This document shows, piece after piece, positions 37,904 to 46,684 of a stretch of 64,000 nucleotides of DNA (position 1 is its first letter; each line of letters starts with the position of its first letter). The notes below the pieces were generated by a model. The model was not told where the DNA came from. It did not search any database and saw only the letters and a program-made list of their open reading frames with translations. The stretch covers positions 13,511 through 77,510 of the forward strand of contig CAZSGH010000005.1 in NCBI GenBank assembly GCA_964606405.1, in the 5' to 3' direction. Both the position numbers and the translations under genes were made by a program. Source of the stretch: GCA-002282575 sp964606405. Its GTDB lineage: Bacteria > Pseudomonadota > Gammaproteobacteria > Thiomicrospirales > Thiomicrospiraceae.

Positions 37904-38902
37904 TTAACCCCCTAAGCTAACCATTTGGCGAAACTGAATATTGTGTCTATTTTCGTTAAAATGATGACGTTCAGGTTTGCGTGCAATGGCTGCAACAATA
38001 ATGGCTTTGAGTTCGTCGTCGCTAACCCCCGCACGAAGTGGGGTGCGTAAATCGACCATATCTTCTTGACCTAAGCAGAGTGCTAACTCACCACGAGCGG
38101 TTAAGCGTACACGGTTACAGGTTTCACAAAAATGCTGTGAAACCGCAGAGATGACCCCAATTTTTGCCTTGCTGCCACTAATACGATAAACGCGCGCAGG
38201 TCCCGCTTCTTGCCTATCGAGCATGGGTAGTAAGTCTGTACCCACATGGGCTTTCAGTGCTTCTAAAATCTGCTCCGCGCTGACATACTCGTCCATGACG
38301 CTAATGCCTGCTGTACCAATTGGCATGGTTTCGATAAAACGCAAGTTAATGCCTTTTTCAATCGCATAATCAAGCATAGCAGGAATTTCATCAAAGTTAG
38401 TTTGCTTCATTACGACCATATTCACTTTGATTGGCGTCATGCCAGCAGCAAAAGCGGCGTCAATACCAGCTAGTACTTTATGTAGTTTGCCGCCACGTGT
38501 GATACGCTCGAACTTAACAGGATCAAGAGAGTCCAGTGAAATATTTGTTCGCGTAACGCCTGCAGTTTTAAGCGTCGATGCATGTTCAGCTAAATGCTCT
38601 GCGTTGGTCGATAAGGCGATATCTTTGACATCGGGGAGTGCGCTAATTTGCTGTACAAATTGAGCCAAGTTTTTGCGAATGAGCGGCTCACCACCTGTTA
38701 AACGTATTTTCCAAACACCTAGCTCAGAAAAGGCTTTGATGATGCGTGTCATTTCATCGTAATCAAGATATTCGGTATGACGACCTTCTGGATGTGCTCC
38801 TTGCTCCGGCATACAATAATTACACCGATAGTTGCACTTGTCGGTAACAGAAACGCGAAGATATTCGATTTTTCGTTGGAACGGGTCAATGAGAGCAGTC
38901 AT
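37904..38902 (-). CDS. moaA: GTP 3',8-cyclase MoaA
   Basis: 332 residues. Radical SAM enzyme for the first step of molybdopterin synthesis. The N-terminal cluster motif CNYRCNYCMPEQG and the C-terminal cluster region CETCNRVRLTARGELALCLG are both intact; RLTGGEPLIRKNL is also typical. The end SLGG matches the catalytic C-terminal Gly-Gly. First gene of the moaA-moaD-moaE-moeA-moaC cluster. No Moco riboswitch is seen upstream. Confidence 0.96.
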   Translation of the reverse strand: MTALIDPFQRKIEYLRVSVTDKCNYRCNYCMPEQGAHPEGRHTEYLDYDEMTRIIKAFSELGVWKIRLTGGEPLIRKNLAQFVQQISALPDVKDIALSTNAEHLAEHASTLKTAGVTRTNISLDSLDPVKFERITRGGKLHKVLAGIDAAFAAGMTPIKVNMVVMKQTNFDEIPAMLDYAIEKGINLRFIETMPIGTAGISVMDEYVSAEQILEALKAHVGTDLLPMLDRQEAGPARVYRISGSKAKIGVISAVSQHFCETCNRVRLTARGELALCLGQEDMVDLRTPLRAGVSDDELKAIIVAAIARKPERHHFNENRHNIQFRQMVSLGG

Positions 38903-39005
38903 AAACGTTTACCCCGCAGGCACAAAGCCAATGATTTTTGTTATAGGTTAGCATCATCCACGACAATGAGACTAGCATATAAGAAAAGGATGATATGGAT
39001 TGATA

Positions 39006-39035
39006 TAAAAAATGCCCGTGGGTTTCCCCACGAGC
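39006..39035 (-). terminator. soxCD terminator
   Basis: Minus strand CTCGTGGGG-AAA-CCCACGGGC followed by ATTTTTT, 10 bases after the soxD stop. Confidence 0.85.
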
Positions 39036-39045
39036 ACTTTGCAAG

Positions 39046-40125
39046 TTACATGTCAGATTTACCGACACCAGCTGCAACATCTTCACCATCTGGGCGCTGC
39101 AGTACGTTGTACTGTGGCTTACCATCTGGTCCCATGATTACAGTTGTATACTTGTTGATGTTACCCGTGCCGTCACCGACAAGCGCAGCATCACAGTTAG
39201 TCATGCAACGAACGTTGTGAACCGCAGGACGGTCATCACAGAAGAACTTGTCTGCGTTAGGCATGTCCTTGTTGATTTTTAACAACATTTCGCTATCAAT
39301 GAATGTGCTTTCAGTAATTGCCTTACCTTGATCGTATGTCAAGCCTTCAGCAAATGCCAAGAAGCCTGTAATACCTAAGTAGCCAGCATCACCAATTGTT
39401 TCGCTTACAGGACCAAAGAAAGGCATAGCGCGCTTTAAGTAGTCATGCAGTGACGTGATGAAAGGCCAGTAGTTACCCAAAGTACGGAATTTGTTTGGCT
39501 CTGTTGGATCAGCAGCAGACAAGTCCATAGAACCACCAACCAATGGTAGGTAGCCTTTAGCACCTTCAGCAAACTCGCCGTGACACATGCCACAGTAAGC
39601 TAGGTACATTTTTTCGCCTTCGGCAACGGTCATGCCAACACCTTTAGCAGGTAAGCCTTCACCGTCGTTGTAAACGTTAATGTCCCACTTCTTCAAAGCG
39701 CCTTCGCTAACTGGTGTGCCGTAACCGAATGTAGCTTGGTCAGCTGTTAGGTTACGCTTTGCGTTTTCCCAAACAGTATTGAATGCAGTTGGTGTCTTAC
39801 ATTCTGCTTTACCACGGTTACCGCCATCAATTTTGTCATCAACTTCAGAAGAGTAAGGGTGTGCTGCACCACGACGGTCTTTGAATGTACCAAATTCTTT
39901 GCCGTGTAGTTCAGCGTCTAAGTAACGGTGCGCACTGTCACCTTTACCGTAGCCACCATATACTTCAACAATGATGTCTTCCATTGATTTAGTTGGCGCA
40001 GCCGCTGATGCTTTTTCGCCCGCTGCAGGCGCAGCCGCTTTCTTCGCATCATCGTTACAGCCAGCTAAACCAAATAAGGTCGCAGCAATTGCGACGCTCA
40101 GCAATGTTTTATTAGTACTGAACAT
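39046..40125 (-). CDS. soxD: Sulfane dehydrogenase cytochrome subunit SoxD-like
   Basis: 359 residues. A cytochrome c that takes electrons from SoxC. The SoxD pattern WDINVYNDGEGLPAKGVG precedes the single haem motif CGMCHG (about residue 177). Only one CXXCH is present, whereas some well-studied SoxD proteins have two. The N-terminus (SVAIAATLFGLAGCND) has a lipobox, so it is probably membrane-anchored, with a flexible Ala/Lys linker. The gene starts inside the last codons of soxC (14-bp overlap) with GGGGAG upstream. Confidence 0.85.
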   Translation of the reverse strand: MFSTNKTLLSVAIAATLFGLAGCNDDAKKAAAPAAGEKASAAAPTKSMEDIIVEVYGGYGKGDSAHRYLDAELHGKEFGTFKDRRGAAHPYSSEVDDKIDGGNRGKAECKTPTAFNTVWENAKRNLTADQATFGYGTPVSEGALKKWDINVYNDGEGLPAKGVGMTVAEGEKMYLAYCGMCHGEFAEGAKGYLPLVGGSMDLSAADPTEPNKFRTLGNYWPFITSLHDYLKRAMPFFGPVSETIGDAGYLGITGFLAFAEGLTYDQGKAITESTFIDSEMLLKINKDMPNADKFFCDDRPAVHNVRCMTNCDAALVGDGTGNINKYTTVIMGPDGKPQYNVLQRPDGEDVAAGVGKSDM

Positions 40126-41455
40126 TTTCGATCTCCCCTGCACGATCGCTCTTCCACGCATGGACGCGCCACGTAACCATAGCGGTACGGTGGTATACGC
40201 CATTCGTACCAATGGTGTTACGCATTTGTACCATTGGTGGCTGAACATAACCTGTTTCATCCGTTGCACGGCTCATCAAGAAAATTTCAGAACCATCCCA
40301 GTCGAATTCGAGCTCAAAACGTGTCCATGCCTTAGGCAGAGCAACCGATGTGAACTTCGCTTCTTTCCAGTTCTTACCGCCGTCGATAGAAATATCAACG
40401 TGTGTAATACGACCACGACCAGACCAAGCAATACCCTTAGCCACATAACGACCAGGACCTGACATTTTGAAGTCTGGAGATGGGTAAGTGATAACTGAGT
40501 TTGCTTCCATTGTCCAAGAGAAACGCTGGATGGTGCCATCAGGCATCAACTCAGAGTACTTAGACGATTCTTCACGGTGATGAAGTGGCTTGTCTGTTAC
40601 TTTAATGCGACGTAGGTACTTAACCCACATGTTACCTTCACAACCTGGGACAACCAAGCGGATTGGGTAACCTTGACCTGGACGTAGTGCTTCACCGTTC
40701 ATTGCATAGGCAACCATACAGTCATCTAATGCGATTTCCATTGGAATAGAACGGATCAAACCTGATGCGTCAGCGCCTTCTGGTAATAACCAACGACCTT
40801 CTGGCTTAACACCAGCTTCTTTTAGTAATACAGACAAAGGTACGCCTGTCCATTCAGAACAAGACATCATACCGTGTGACCACTGTACAGAGTTAACCTG
40901 TACGCCTTTCCATTCTAGAGCGCCGTTAGCAGGACATTCTAAGAAGTAAACGCGAGACACAGAAGGCATGCGCTTCAAGTCGTCCATTGTGAACATCAAA
41001 GGACGTTCAACCAAACCGTGAATCACAAGTTTGTGTGTTGCTGGATCGATATCTGGCGCACCACCGTGGAAACGGTCAAAGTGTAAGCCGTTAGGTACGA
41101 TAGTACCATGCATGCTTTGAATCGGCGTCATAGAAATAGACGCTAAGGTATCTGGTGTTAACCATTCCAAAGTACGCTTACGAACTTCTTTTTCGAAGGG
41201 AGAAGGCATGCTGTAGGTAGTCGACATAACGCCTTTACCCAACATGCGACGTTCTGCACCGTCTTCTAATACTTCAGTGATTTCTTTTTTGCCAGCGTAT
41301 GGTTTTACCGCTGTTTTTGGGTCGTATGCAGCTTCTGCTGCTTTGGTGAACATCACCGTACCCGCTACTGCCAAACCGCCTTTAATGAAAGCACGACGCG
41401 TTTGCGTGCGGCTTTCTTCGGTCTGGACAGCGACTTTTTCTATAGTCTCAGACAT
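40112..41455 (-). CDS. soxC: Sulfane dehydrogenase molybdenum subunit SoxC
   Basis: 447 residues from the ATG at 41455 (AAGGAG upstream). Tat signal TQTRRAFIKGG (RR at 20-21). Sulfite-oxidase-fold molybdoenzyme; the Mo-ligand Cys is in FLECPANGALEW (about residue 173). IRLVVPGCEGNMWVKYLRRI and the C-terminal dimerisation domain are present. With SoxD it oxidises SoxY-bound sulfane sulfur in the periplasm. The rest of the sox cluster (XYZAB) is not in the window. A sulfite dehydrogenase of the same fold is the alternative, but the SoxD-like partner favours SoxC. Confidence 0.9.
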   Translation of the reverse strand: MSETIEKVAVQTEESRTQTRRAFIKGGLAVAGTVMFTKAAEAAYDPKTAVKPYAGKKEITEVLEDGAERRMLGKGVMSTTYSMPSPFEKEVRKRTLEWLTPDTLASISMTPIQSMHGTIVPNGLHFDRFHGGAPDIDPATHKLVIHGLVERPLMFTMDDLKRMPSVSRVYFLECPANGALEWKGVQVNSVQWSHGMMSCSEWTGVPLSVLLKEAGVKPEGRWLLPEGADASGLIRSIPMEIALDDCMVAYAMNGEALRPGQGYPIRLVVPGCEGNMWVKYLRRIKVTDKPLHHREESSKYSELMPDGTIQRFSWTMEANSVITYPSPDFKMSGPGRYVAKGIAWSGRGRITHVDISIDGGKNWKEAKFTSVALPKAWTRFELEFDWDGSEIFLMSRATDETGYVQPPMVQMRNTIGTNGVYHRTAMVTWRVHAWKSDRAGEIENVQY

Positions 41456-41556
41456 GAATTGCTCCTTAATAGATGCCTTCTGCACCACGCCAATTGCCAA
41501 ACTGACGACAATCTGCACAGCAGACCGTTTGCGAATGTTACTCTCTTAGAAGCATA

Positions 41557-41570
41557 TTAGCAACTGCTAA
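41557..41570. promoter_or_regulatory. Palindrome upstream of soxC
   Basis: TTAGCA-AC-TGCTAA, a perfect 6-2-6 inverted repeat about 100 bp before the soxC start. Possible operator; regulator unknown. Confidence 0.35.
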
Positions 41571-41622
41571 AGCGATTCAATATTTGAGGGGTCGATAAGA
41601 TAATTTTATGACTAAGTATGAG

Positions 41623-42474
41623 CTATTCGCTTTCCCAGTCTCCTTCGTTCAAGACGAAGGTTTTGCTCGCCTTTGTGCATGCTTGTTGGCAAGCTGTTTT
41701 TGCTTTCTCAAATGTGTCTTCGGCTGTTTTACCAATAGTCAACGGAATGATGCCAGCGCAAACCTGCCATGCAGGTAAGTCAGTATCAGGATAATCATCA
41801 TGGTAACACTGAATTTCTTCTAATAGTTTTTGCGTGATTTGTTCGGCATGCGCTAGATCGCAACCACGAAGGAGTAGAATAAAACAATCTATGTCGGAGC
41901 GCGCCAAAAGGTCTCTATTGCGAATATGTGGTGATAGCAATGCAGTAATATCCGTCATGAGGCTTTCAATTTGTTCAGGCTGTGCTGTGCGGATATGGTC
42001 ATTGTTTTTTTGCGTGATTTGGATTTTAACCAAGCTGTGAGGGTTGCTTAAGTAAGATTGTTTTAGTAAAGGGATAAGTTGTTGAATGAGCATGTTACGA
42101 TCAGGGAGACCTGTGCTAGTGTCGAACGTGCGCAAAGATGTCGTCACTGGGCACCAGATTAATGCAATATTGTCTGGTTCGTTCAAGCTGGGTAAGTGTA
42201 TTTTTCGAACACGCTCTCCACAAATAAATCCGCGCTTTAGACCATCGTTGTCGATTGCTTTTAGACAAATGCCGTGAGTATTTTCTTGTGTTTGATCGTC
42301 TAATATGAAATGTTCGTGTATTTGTTGGTTACGCAGCTGCTCCAGTGGTACACCCAACGAATGACAAGCACTTGAGTTTGCATGTAGAACTTGACCCTTG
42401 TGGTCGAGCAGAACAACGGCTTCCTCAAGAATGTTGATGAGTATTATTTCGCGCTGTTGTTGATTAATATTCAT
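41623..42474 (-). CDS. PAS domain protein with degenerate GGDEF domain
   Basis: 283 residues. PAS-like N-terminus (EEAVVLLDHKGQVLHANSSA, about 15-100), then a GGDEF-type domain recognised by DTSTGLPDRNMLIQQLIPLL. The active-site signature position reads RSDIDCF, so cyclase activity is unlikely. It has no membrane segment or signal peptide. Probably a cytoplasmic sensor/regulator. It lies upstream of soxC on the same strand but with 167 bp between, so a separate unit is more likely. Confidence 0.75.
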   Translation of the reverse strand: MNINQQQREIILINILEEAVVLLDHKGQVLHANSSACHSLGVPLEQLRNQQIHEHFILDDQTQENTHGICLKAIDNDGLKRGFICGERVRKIHLPSLNEPDNIALIWCPVTTSLRTFDTSTGLPDRNMLIQQLIPLLKQSYLSNPHSLVKIQITQKNNDHIRTAQPEQIESLMTDITALLSPHIRNRDLLARSDIDCFILLLRGCDLAHAEQITQKLLEEIQCYHDDYPDTDLPAWQVCAGIIPLTIGKTAEDTFEKAKTACQQACTKASKTFVLNEGDWESE

Positions 42475-42594
42475 GAGAGCATTCCATTTGTTTTTTTGTT
42501 ACATTGTTTAGTCTACACCAAAATAAGGGTGATGGTGCAAGAGGGTATTTGTTTATAATGCGCCATAATTGACATTAAATTGAGAAGACGTGTT

Positions 42595-43788
42595 GTGAGA
42601 CAAGTTAAAACAGGTATTGCTCAGTTGCCACAGCCTAATGCTGAACAACTGGCATTAAGTGCTGGTTTGGTAAAGATAATTAAACGAAGCTTGCATCATG
42701 ATGAAGGGTTGAGTTTTGCTCGATTTATGGAGCAAGCTTTATATGCACCAGCCTTGGGCTACTATGCCAATGGGTTGGCAAAGTTTGGCGCTGGGGGAGA
42801 CTTCATCACCGCGCCAGAGGTTTCGTCTTTATTTGGTCGGTGTGTCGGTAGGCAAATTGCTGAAGTCTTGATGCGTTTATCGAATGGTTCGGTGCTTGAG
42901 TTGGGTGCTGGGTCGGGTGCTTTGGCAGAGGCAATTTTGTTGGAGTTGTCCGAGCTTGATTGTTTGCCCGTTAATTATGCTATTTTGGAGCCGAGTGCAT
43001 CGTTGCAACAGCGGCAAAAAGAGCGGCTTTCTTCTGTTTTGCCTGAGGATATGATGGCGCGTTTGATCTGGCTGGATCGTCTGCCAGAAGACTTTACGGG
43101 TGTGATTGTTGGTAATGAGGTCGTTGATGCCTTGCCTGTCGAAATCGTGCGTTTGATGCCTGATGATGCGCAACAAGCCTTTGTGTGTTGGGATGAAGCT
43201 ACTGAACGCTTTGATTGGGATTGGCAGCATATTGTGCAGCCTGAATTGCAAGCATCGGTTAATCAGCTGCGTGCGATGATCGGGGCGGTGAGTAGTCACG
43301 GCTATGTAACCGAGTTGCGCCCTATTTTGCCAGCTTGGATGGCTTCTTTGTCGCAAGCGTTGCACCAAGGAGCGATTTTATTCATTGATTATGGTTATTC
43401 TCGTCGAGAATATTATAACCCTAGTCGTTGGATGGGCAGCTTGCGTGCGCATTATCAGCAGCGTGCACATAATGATCCTTTTTGGTTTCCTGGTCTACAA
43501 GACTTAACCGCTCATGTGGATTTTACCGCATTGGCAGAAGCTGGCTTTGCAGCAGGGTTAACTGTTGCGGGCTATACAACGCAATCCAATTTTTTATTGG
43601 CGTTGGGATTGCTGGATTTGGTTGACCCACATGCAGATGTCGTAACGCATTTAAAGCTCGCGCAACAAATTAAAACACTCACCATGCCCGATGAAATGGG
43701 AGAAAACTTTAAGGCGATGGCGTTTACGAAAGACAGTGATGGTCGGTTAACAGGTTTTTCATTGCGTGACTTAAGGGTGAATCTCTAA
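42595..43788 (+). CDS. MidA/NDUFAF7-family SAM-dependent methyltransferase
   Basis: About 397 residues. Family marks: MEQALYAPALGYYANGLAKF, GGDFITAPEVSSLFGR, LELGAGSGALAEAIL (SAM motif), NEVVDALPVE and FIDYGYSRREYYNPSRWMGS. The mitochondrial relatives methylate an Arg of a complex I subunit; the bacterial role is not established. A TATAAT at 42554-42559 suggests a promoter. The start is uncertain: GTG 42595 (GAGAAG seven bases upstream) or TTG 42580. Confidence 0.88.
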   Translation: MRQVKTGIAQLPQPNAEQLALSAGLVKIIKRSLHHDEGLSFARFMEQALYAPALGYYANGLAKFGAGGDFITAPEVSSLFGRCVGRQIAEVLMRLSNGSVLELGAGSGALAEAILLELSELDCLPVNYAILEPSASLQQRQKERLSSVLPEDMMARLIWLDRLPEDFTGVIVGNEVVDALPVEIVRLMPDDAQQAFVCWDEATERFDWDWQHIVQPELQASVNQLRAMIGAVSSHGYVTELRPILPAWMASLSQALHQGAILFIDYGYSRREYYNPSRWMGSLRAHYQQRAHNDPFWFPGLQDLTAHVDFTALAEAGFAAGLTVAGYTTQSNFLLALGLLDLVDPHADVVTHLKLAQQIKTLTMPDEMGENFKAMAFTKDSDGRLTGFSLRDLRVNL

Positions 43789-43794
43789 TAATCG

Positions 43795-43905
43795 CACTTC
43801 GTGCAATTTTAGAGATTTCATCTTTTTCTTCTGGTGGAAGGGAACAAGTCAAGAGCTTATAGGGGCTAGTAGTCTAGCCCTTCCCCCAGACCCCTATCCC
43901 TTTTT
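43795..43905 (+). repeat. Family C repeat, copy 6
   Basis: GCACTTCGTGCAATTTTAGAG end hairpin, CTTCTGGTGGAAGGGA, then CCCTTCCCCCAGACCCCTA. Diverged centre. Between the methyltransferase and the NAD(P)HX repair gene. Confidence 0.55.
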
Positions 43906-44005
43906 TGTTTTTAGTAAGATAAGATGCTTGTGTTCTTTTTCTGTTGTTGGTCGGCATAGTATTTGCTTTAACTGTCGTAACAAACGCGATGGTGAGGCAA
44001 AGACA

Positions 44006-45457
44006 ATGAATTTATATGGTATTTCACAAACACAAGAAATTGAACGCTTAGCGATTGCTAGTGGTTTATCATCGTTGTTATTAATGAAGCGTGCTGGTTT
44101 TCGTGCTTTTTCTTTGGCTGAGCAATGGTTTCCTCAAACCAAACGCGTTTATGTGCTTTGTGGTGCCGGCAATAATGGTGGTGATGGGTTGGCTTTTGCC
44201 CAGTACGCTTTTTTAGCAGGTTGGCAGGTCGATGTGGGTTTGGTTGTGTCTCCAGCACAAGTCAAGGCGGGAGAAGCGGTTGCTGTCTTGTCGGAACTTG
44301 CGGCGTTAGGGGTAATGCCCAAACCTTACGATGCGCAACTCTGTGCTCAGGCAGATTTAATTGTTGACGCCTTAATGGGGATCGGGTTAAAAGCACATCT
44401 GTCGGCTGAAATGACTGCACTGATTGCCAGTGTCAATGCTTTTGCTAAGCCCGTGTTAGCCTTAGATGTGCCCTCGGGGTTGAGTGCTGATACGGGTATG
44501 TCGCATGGTGATGCGATTGTGGCACAGCGCACGGTGACCTTTTTAACGCACAAACAAGGATTGGTCAGTGCGGATGGTCCTGATTTGGCAGGCGAAGTAC
44601 GAGTCGAATCGCTCGGTGTGCCAGAGTCCATTTATGAGTCGGTTCGTCCTGTTTCTAAATTATTGCATATAGAACAAACCGAAACAGGGCTCGCGCCACG
44701 CAAAAAGAATGTGCATAAGGGGCTTTTTGGTCAGGCGTTGGTTGTTGGTGGCGATACGGGCATGTTGGGTGCTGTGATGTTGGCAGGTCAGGCTTGTGCT
44801 CATGCGGGAGCTGGTGTTGTACGGGTGATTACGCGTGCAGAGTCTGCGCCTTGGGTAACCATGAAGTGTCCGGAAGTGATGGCGTATGGTGACCGCCAGT
44901 TGCCTGATTTTGTTGCTCGTGCTACGGTTGTCGCGATTGGTCCTGGTTTGTCTGTGACGCCCTGGGCAAACCAATTATGGCAACAGGTCTTGTTATCAGA
45001 TAAGCCTAAAGTTGTTGATGCAGGCGCTTTGCGCCTGCTGGCAGAGCAGCCAACGCATCGTGACGATTGGGTTTTAACGCCACATCCTGGCGAAGCTGCA
45101 GCCTTGTTAGGTGTTTCAACGGATGATGTGCAAAAAGATCGATTGGCTGCTATCGTCGCATTACATCAAAAATTTGGTGGCGTCATTGTGTTAAAGGGTT
45201 CTGGTACATTGGTGTATGACGGTAAAGAAGCGCAAATTTGCGACTTTGGTGATGGCGCTATGAGTACAGCAGGTATGGGAGATGTTTTGTCGGGCATTAT
45301 TACGGCCTTGATTGCACAAGGTGCTTCTTTAATGCAGGCTGCTGTCGAAGGGGTTATGATGCATGCGCGAGCTGGTGAGGCACTTGCTGCTCAGTCTCGA
45401 GTGGTTGTGGCATCGGATATGGTGGAGCATATCAGTCGTCATAATTTTAAGGGCTAA
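44006..45457 (+). CDS. nnr: Bifunctional NAD(P)H-hydrate epimerase/dehydratase
   Basis: 483 residues from ATG 44006 (GGTGAGG upstream). N-terminal YjeF_N epimerase domain: YVLCGAGNNGGDGLAFA, ALDVPSGLSADTG; C-terminal ADP/ATP-dependent dehydratase domain: HKGLFGQALVVGGDTGM, DDWVLTPHPGEAAALLG, GSGTLVYDG, GDGAMSTAGMGDVLSGII. Repairs hydrated NADH and NADPH. The longer frame (to 43928) adds a low-quality Cys-rich segment and is not used. Usually near tsaE/amiB in gammaproteobacteria, but not here. Confidence 0.94.
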   Translation: MNLYGISQTQEIERLAIASGLSSLLLMKRAGFRAFSLAEQWFPQTKRVYVLCGAGNNGGDGLAFAQYAFLAGWQVDVGLVVSPAQVKAGEAVAVLSELAALGVMPKPYDAQLCAQADLIVDALMGIGLKAHLSAEMTALIASVNAFAKPVLALDVPSGLSADTGMSHGDAIVAQRTVTFLTHKQGLVSADGPDLAGEVRVESLGVPESIYESVRPVSKLLHIEQTETGLAPRKKNVHKGLFGQALVVGGDTGMLGAVMLAGQACAHAGAGVVRVITRAESAPWVTMKCPEVMAYGDRQLPDFVARATVVAIGPGLSVTPWANQLWQQVLLSDKPKVVDAGALRLLAEQPTHRDDWVLTPHPGEAAALLGVSTDDVQKDRLAAIVALHQKFGGVIVLKGSGTLVYDGKEAQICDFGDGAMSTAGMGDVLSGIITALIAQGASLMQAAVEGVMMHARAGEALAAQSRVVVASDMVEHISRHNFKG

Positions 45458-45577
45458 CCAAAAAAATTTAATGGCAAAAATTCATTTTTTCTAATGCATT
45501 TTTATGAAGACTAAGCAATACTTAGCATCGGTGAGTGAACGAATAGTTCATCGTAATGATAATAGGAGATATACAAT

Positions 45578-46015
45578 ATGAAAAAATGGATGGCGATTGC
45601 AACAGCAGCGTTAACATTAGGTGTTGCACAGTCAGCTTCCGCTGGTTGGAACGATAATTGGGGTGGTGGTAACGGTTACAATGATTACCCAACTTGGACA
45701 CCAATGTATTGGATGGATGAAATGTTCAATACCTTTGATAATAATGATTTTGGTGGTGGTAATCGTCCATGGAATTGGGGACGTAATAATGGCGGCTATA
45801 ACAATGGCTATTATCCTCAGCAGGGTTATGGTTACGGTTATCCTCAGCAGGGTTACGGCTATCCACAGGGTGGTTATCAGCAGCCTTATGCCTATAGCCC
45901 ATATGGTTATGCGCCACAGCAGCAAGCGCCTGCGTATCAGCAAAGCCCCTATGGCTATGCGCCATACGGATATGCGCCGCAGCAAGCTATGCCAGCAGCG
46001 CCAGCTAATCGTTAA
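45578..46015 (+). CDS. Tyr/Gly/Pro-rich secreted protein, possible sulfur globule protein
   Basis: 145 residues. Signal peptide (MKKWMAIATAALTLG... ASA-GW). The mature part is Gly/Asn/Trp-rich at first (WNDNWGGGNGYNDYPTW, MYWMDEMFNTFD), then built of YPQQGYGYGYPQQGYGYP-type tandem repeats and YGYAP units. No Cys after the signal. Composition and the GW/GPW-like start with a following M..MF motif resemble the sulfur globule envelope proteins of sulfur-oxidising bacteria. AGGAGA lies about nine bases before the start. It is alone between terminators, so probably a well-expressed single gene. Assignment is by composition, hence uncertain. Confidence 0.7.
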   Translation: MKKWMAIATAALTLGVAQSASAGWNDNWGGGNGYNDYPTWTPMYWMDEMFNTFDNNDFGGGNRPWNWGRNNGGYNNGYYPQQGYGYGYPQQGYGYPQGGYQQPYAYSPYGYAPQQQAPAYQQSPYGYAPYGYAPQQAMPAAPANR

Positions 46016-46035
46016 TTGCGATTGTCCTGTTAAGA

Positions 46036-46061
46036 AGCCCGCGTTAATCGCGGGTTTTTTT
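46036..46061 (+). terminator. Rho-independent terminator
   Basis: GCCCGCG-TTAAT-CGCGGGTTTTTTT, 20 bases after the Tyr/Gly-rich gene. Confidence 0.93.
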
Positions 46062-46135
46062 ATGCCTATTTTCTTGTTAGGGCATCATTGGCATTTATAA
46101 TGTCGCTATTAAATGTTCGTTTTAAGGAATCAGTG

Positions 46136-46684
46136 ATGTCGGGTTTGATTATTTTGGATCGTGATGGGGTGATTAATCAGGATTCGGATGCTTATATTAA
46201 GTCGGCTGATGAGTTTGTTTTGTTGCCGAATACGGTGCAGGCAATTGTGGCATTGAAGCGCGCAGGGTATACCGTTGCAGTTGCAACCAATCAGTCTGGA
46301 TTGGCACGTGGTTTGTATGATGCCAAGACCTTGCACCTAATGCACCATAAGTTGCAAACATCTTTGGCTGCGCAAGGTCAGCAAGTGGACTGGATGATGT
46401 ATTCGCCACACTTACATAAAACGGCTTGTCGTAAACCGAATACAGGGATGTATCTGAGTATTGCATGGCGTTTCGGTTTGTCGAATCTAGCGAATGTGCC
46501 AGTGGTTGGGGATAGTTGGCGCGATTTGGAAGCAGCAATGGCAGTGGGTGCGCGTCCGATTTTAGTGAAGACGGGTAAGGGTATGTTGACACTCAGTAAG
46601 CATGCGGCTGATATTGAGCAGTACCAAATTCCAGTTGCTGACGATTTGTTGGCTGCAGTACGTTTATTGGGAGTGAGTCTCTAA
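46136..46684 (+). CDS. gmhB: D-glycero-beta-D-manno-heptose 1,7-bisphosphate 7-phosphatase
   Basis: 182 residues from ATG 46136 (AAGGA upstream). HAD phosphatase: LDRDGVIN (nucleophile Asp), ATNQSGLARG, a zinc-binding CRKPNTGM region (with only some of the usual Cys), and VVGDSWRDLEAA. Acts in ADP-heptose synthesis for LPS inner core. Often next to an acyltransferase gene like the one that follows. The frame extends upstream to 46088 without a better start. Confidence 0.92.
   Translation: MSGLIILDRDGVINQDSDAYIKSADEFVLLPNTVQAIVALKRAGYTVAVATNQSGLARGLYDAKTLHLMHHKLQTSLAAQGQQVDWMMYSPHLHKTACRKPNTGMYLSIAWRFGLSNLANVPVVGDSWRDLEAAMAVGARPILVKTGKGMLTLSKHAADIEQYQIPVADDLLAAVRLLGVSL

Noticed and set aside
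42877..43368. 163-residue frame antisense to the MidA-type gene
   Set aside because: Composition of a shadow frame; the sense gene is clearly real.
45800..45965. CRISPR-like periodicity
   Set aside because: The repeats are in-frame coding repeats (YPQQGYGY units), not spaced identical repeats. No CRISPR array is seen anywhere in the window.
46197..46592. 131-residue frame antisense to gmhB
   Set aside because: Shadow of gmhB with no recognisable pattern.
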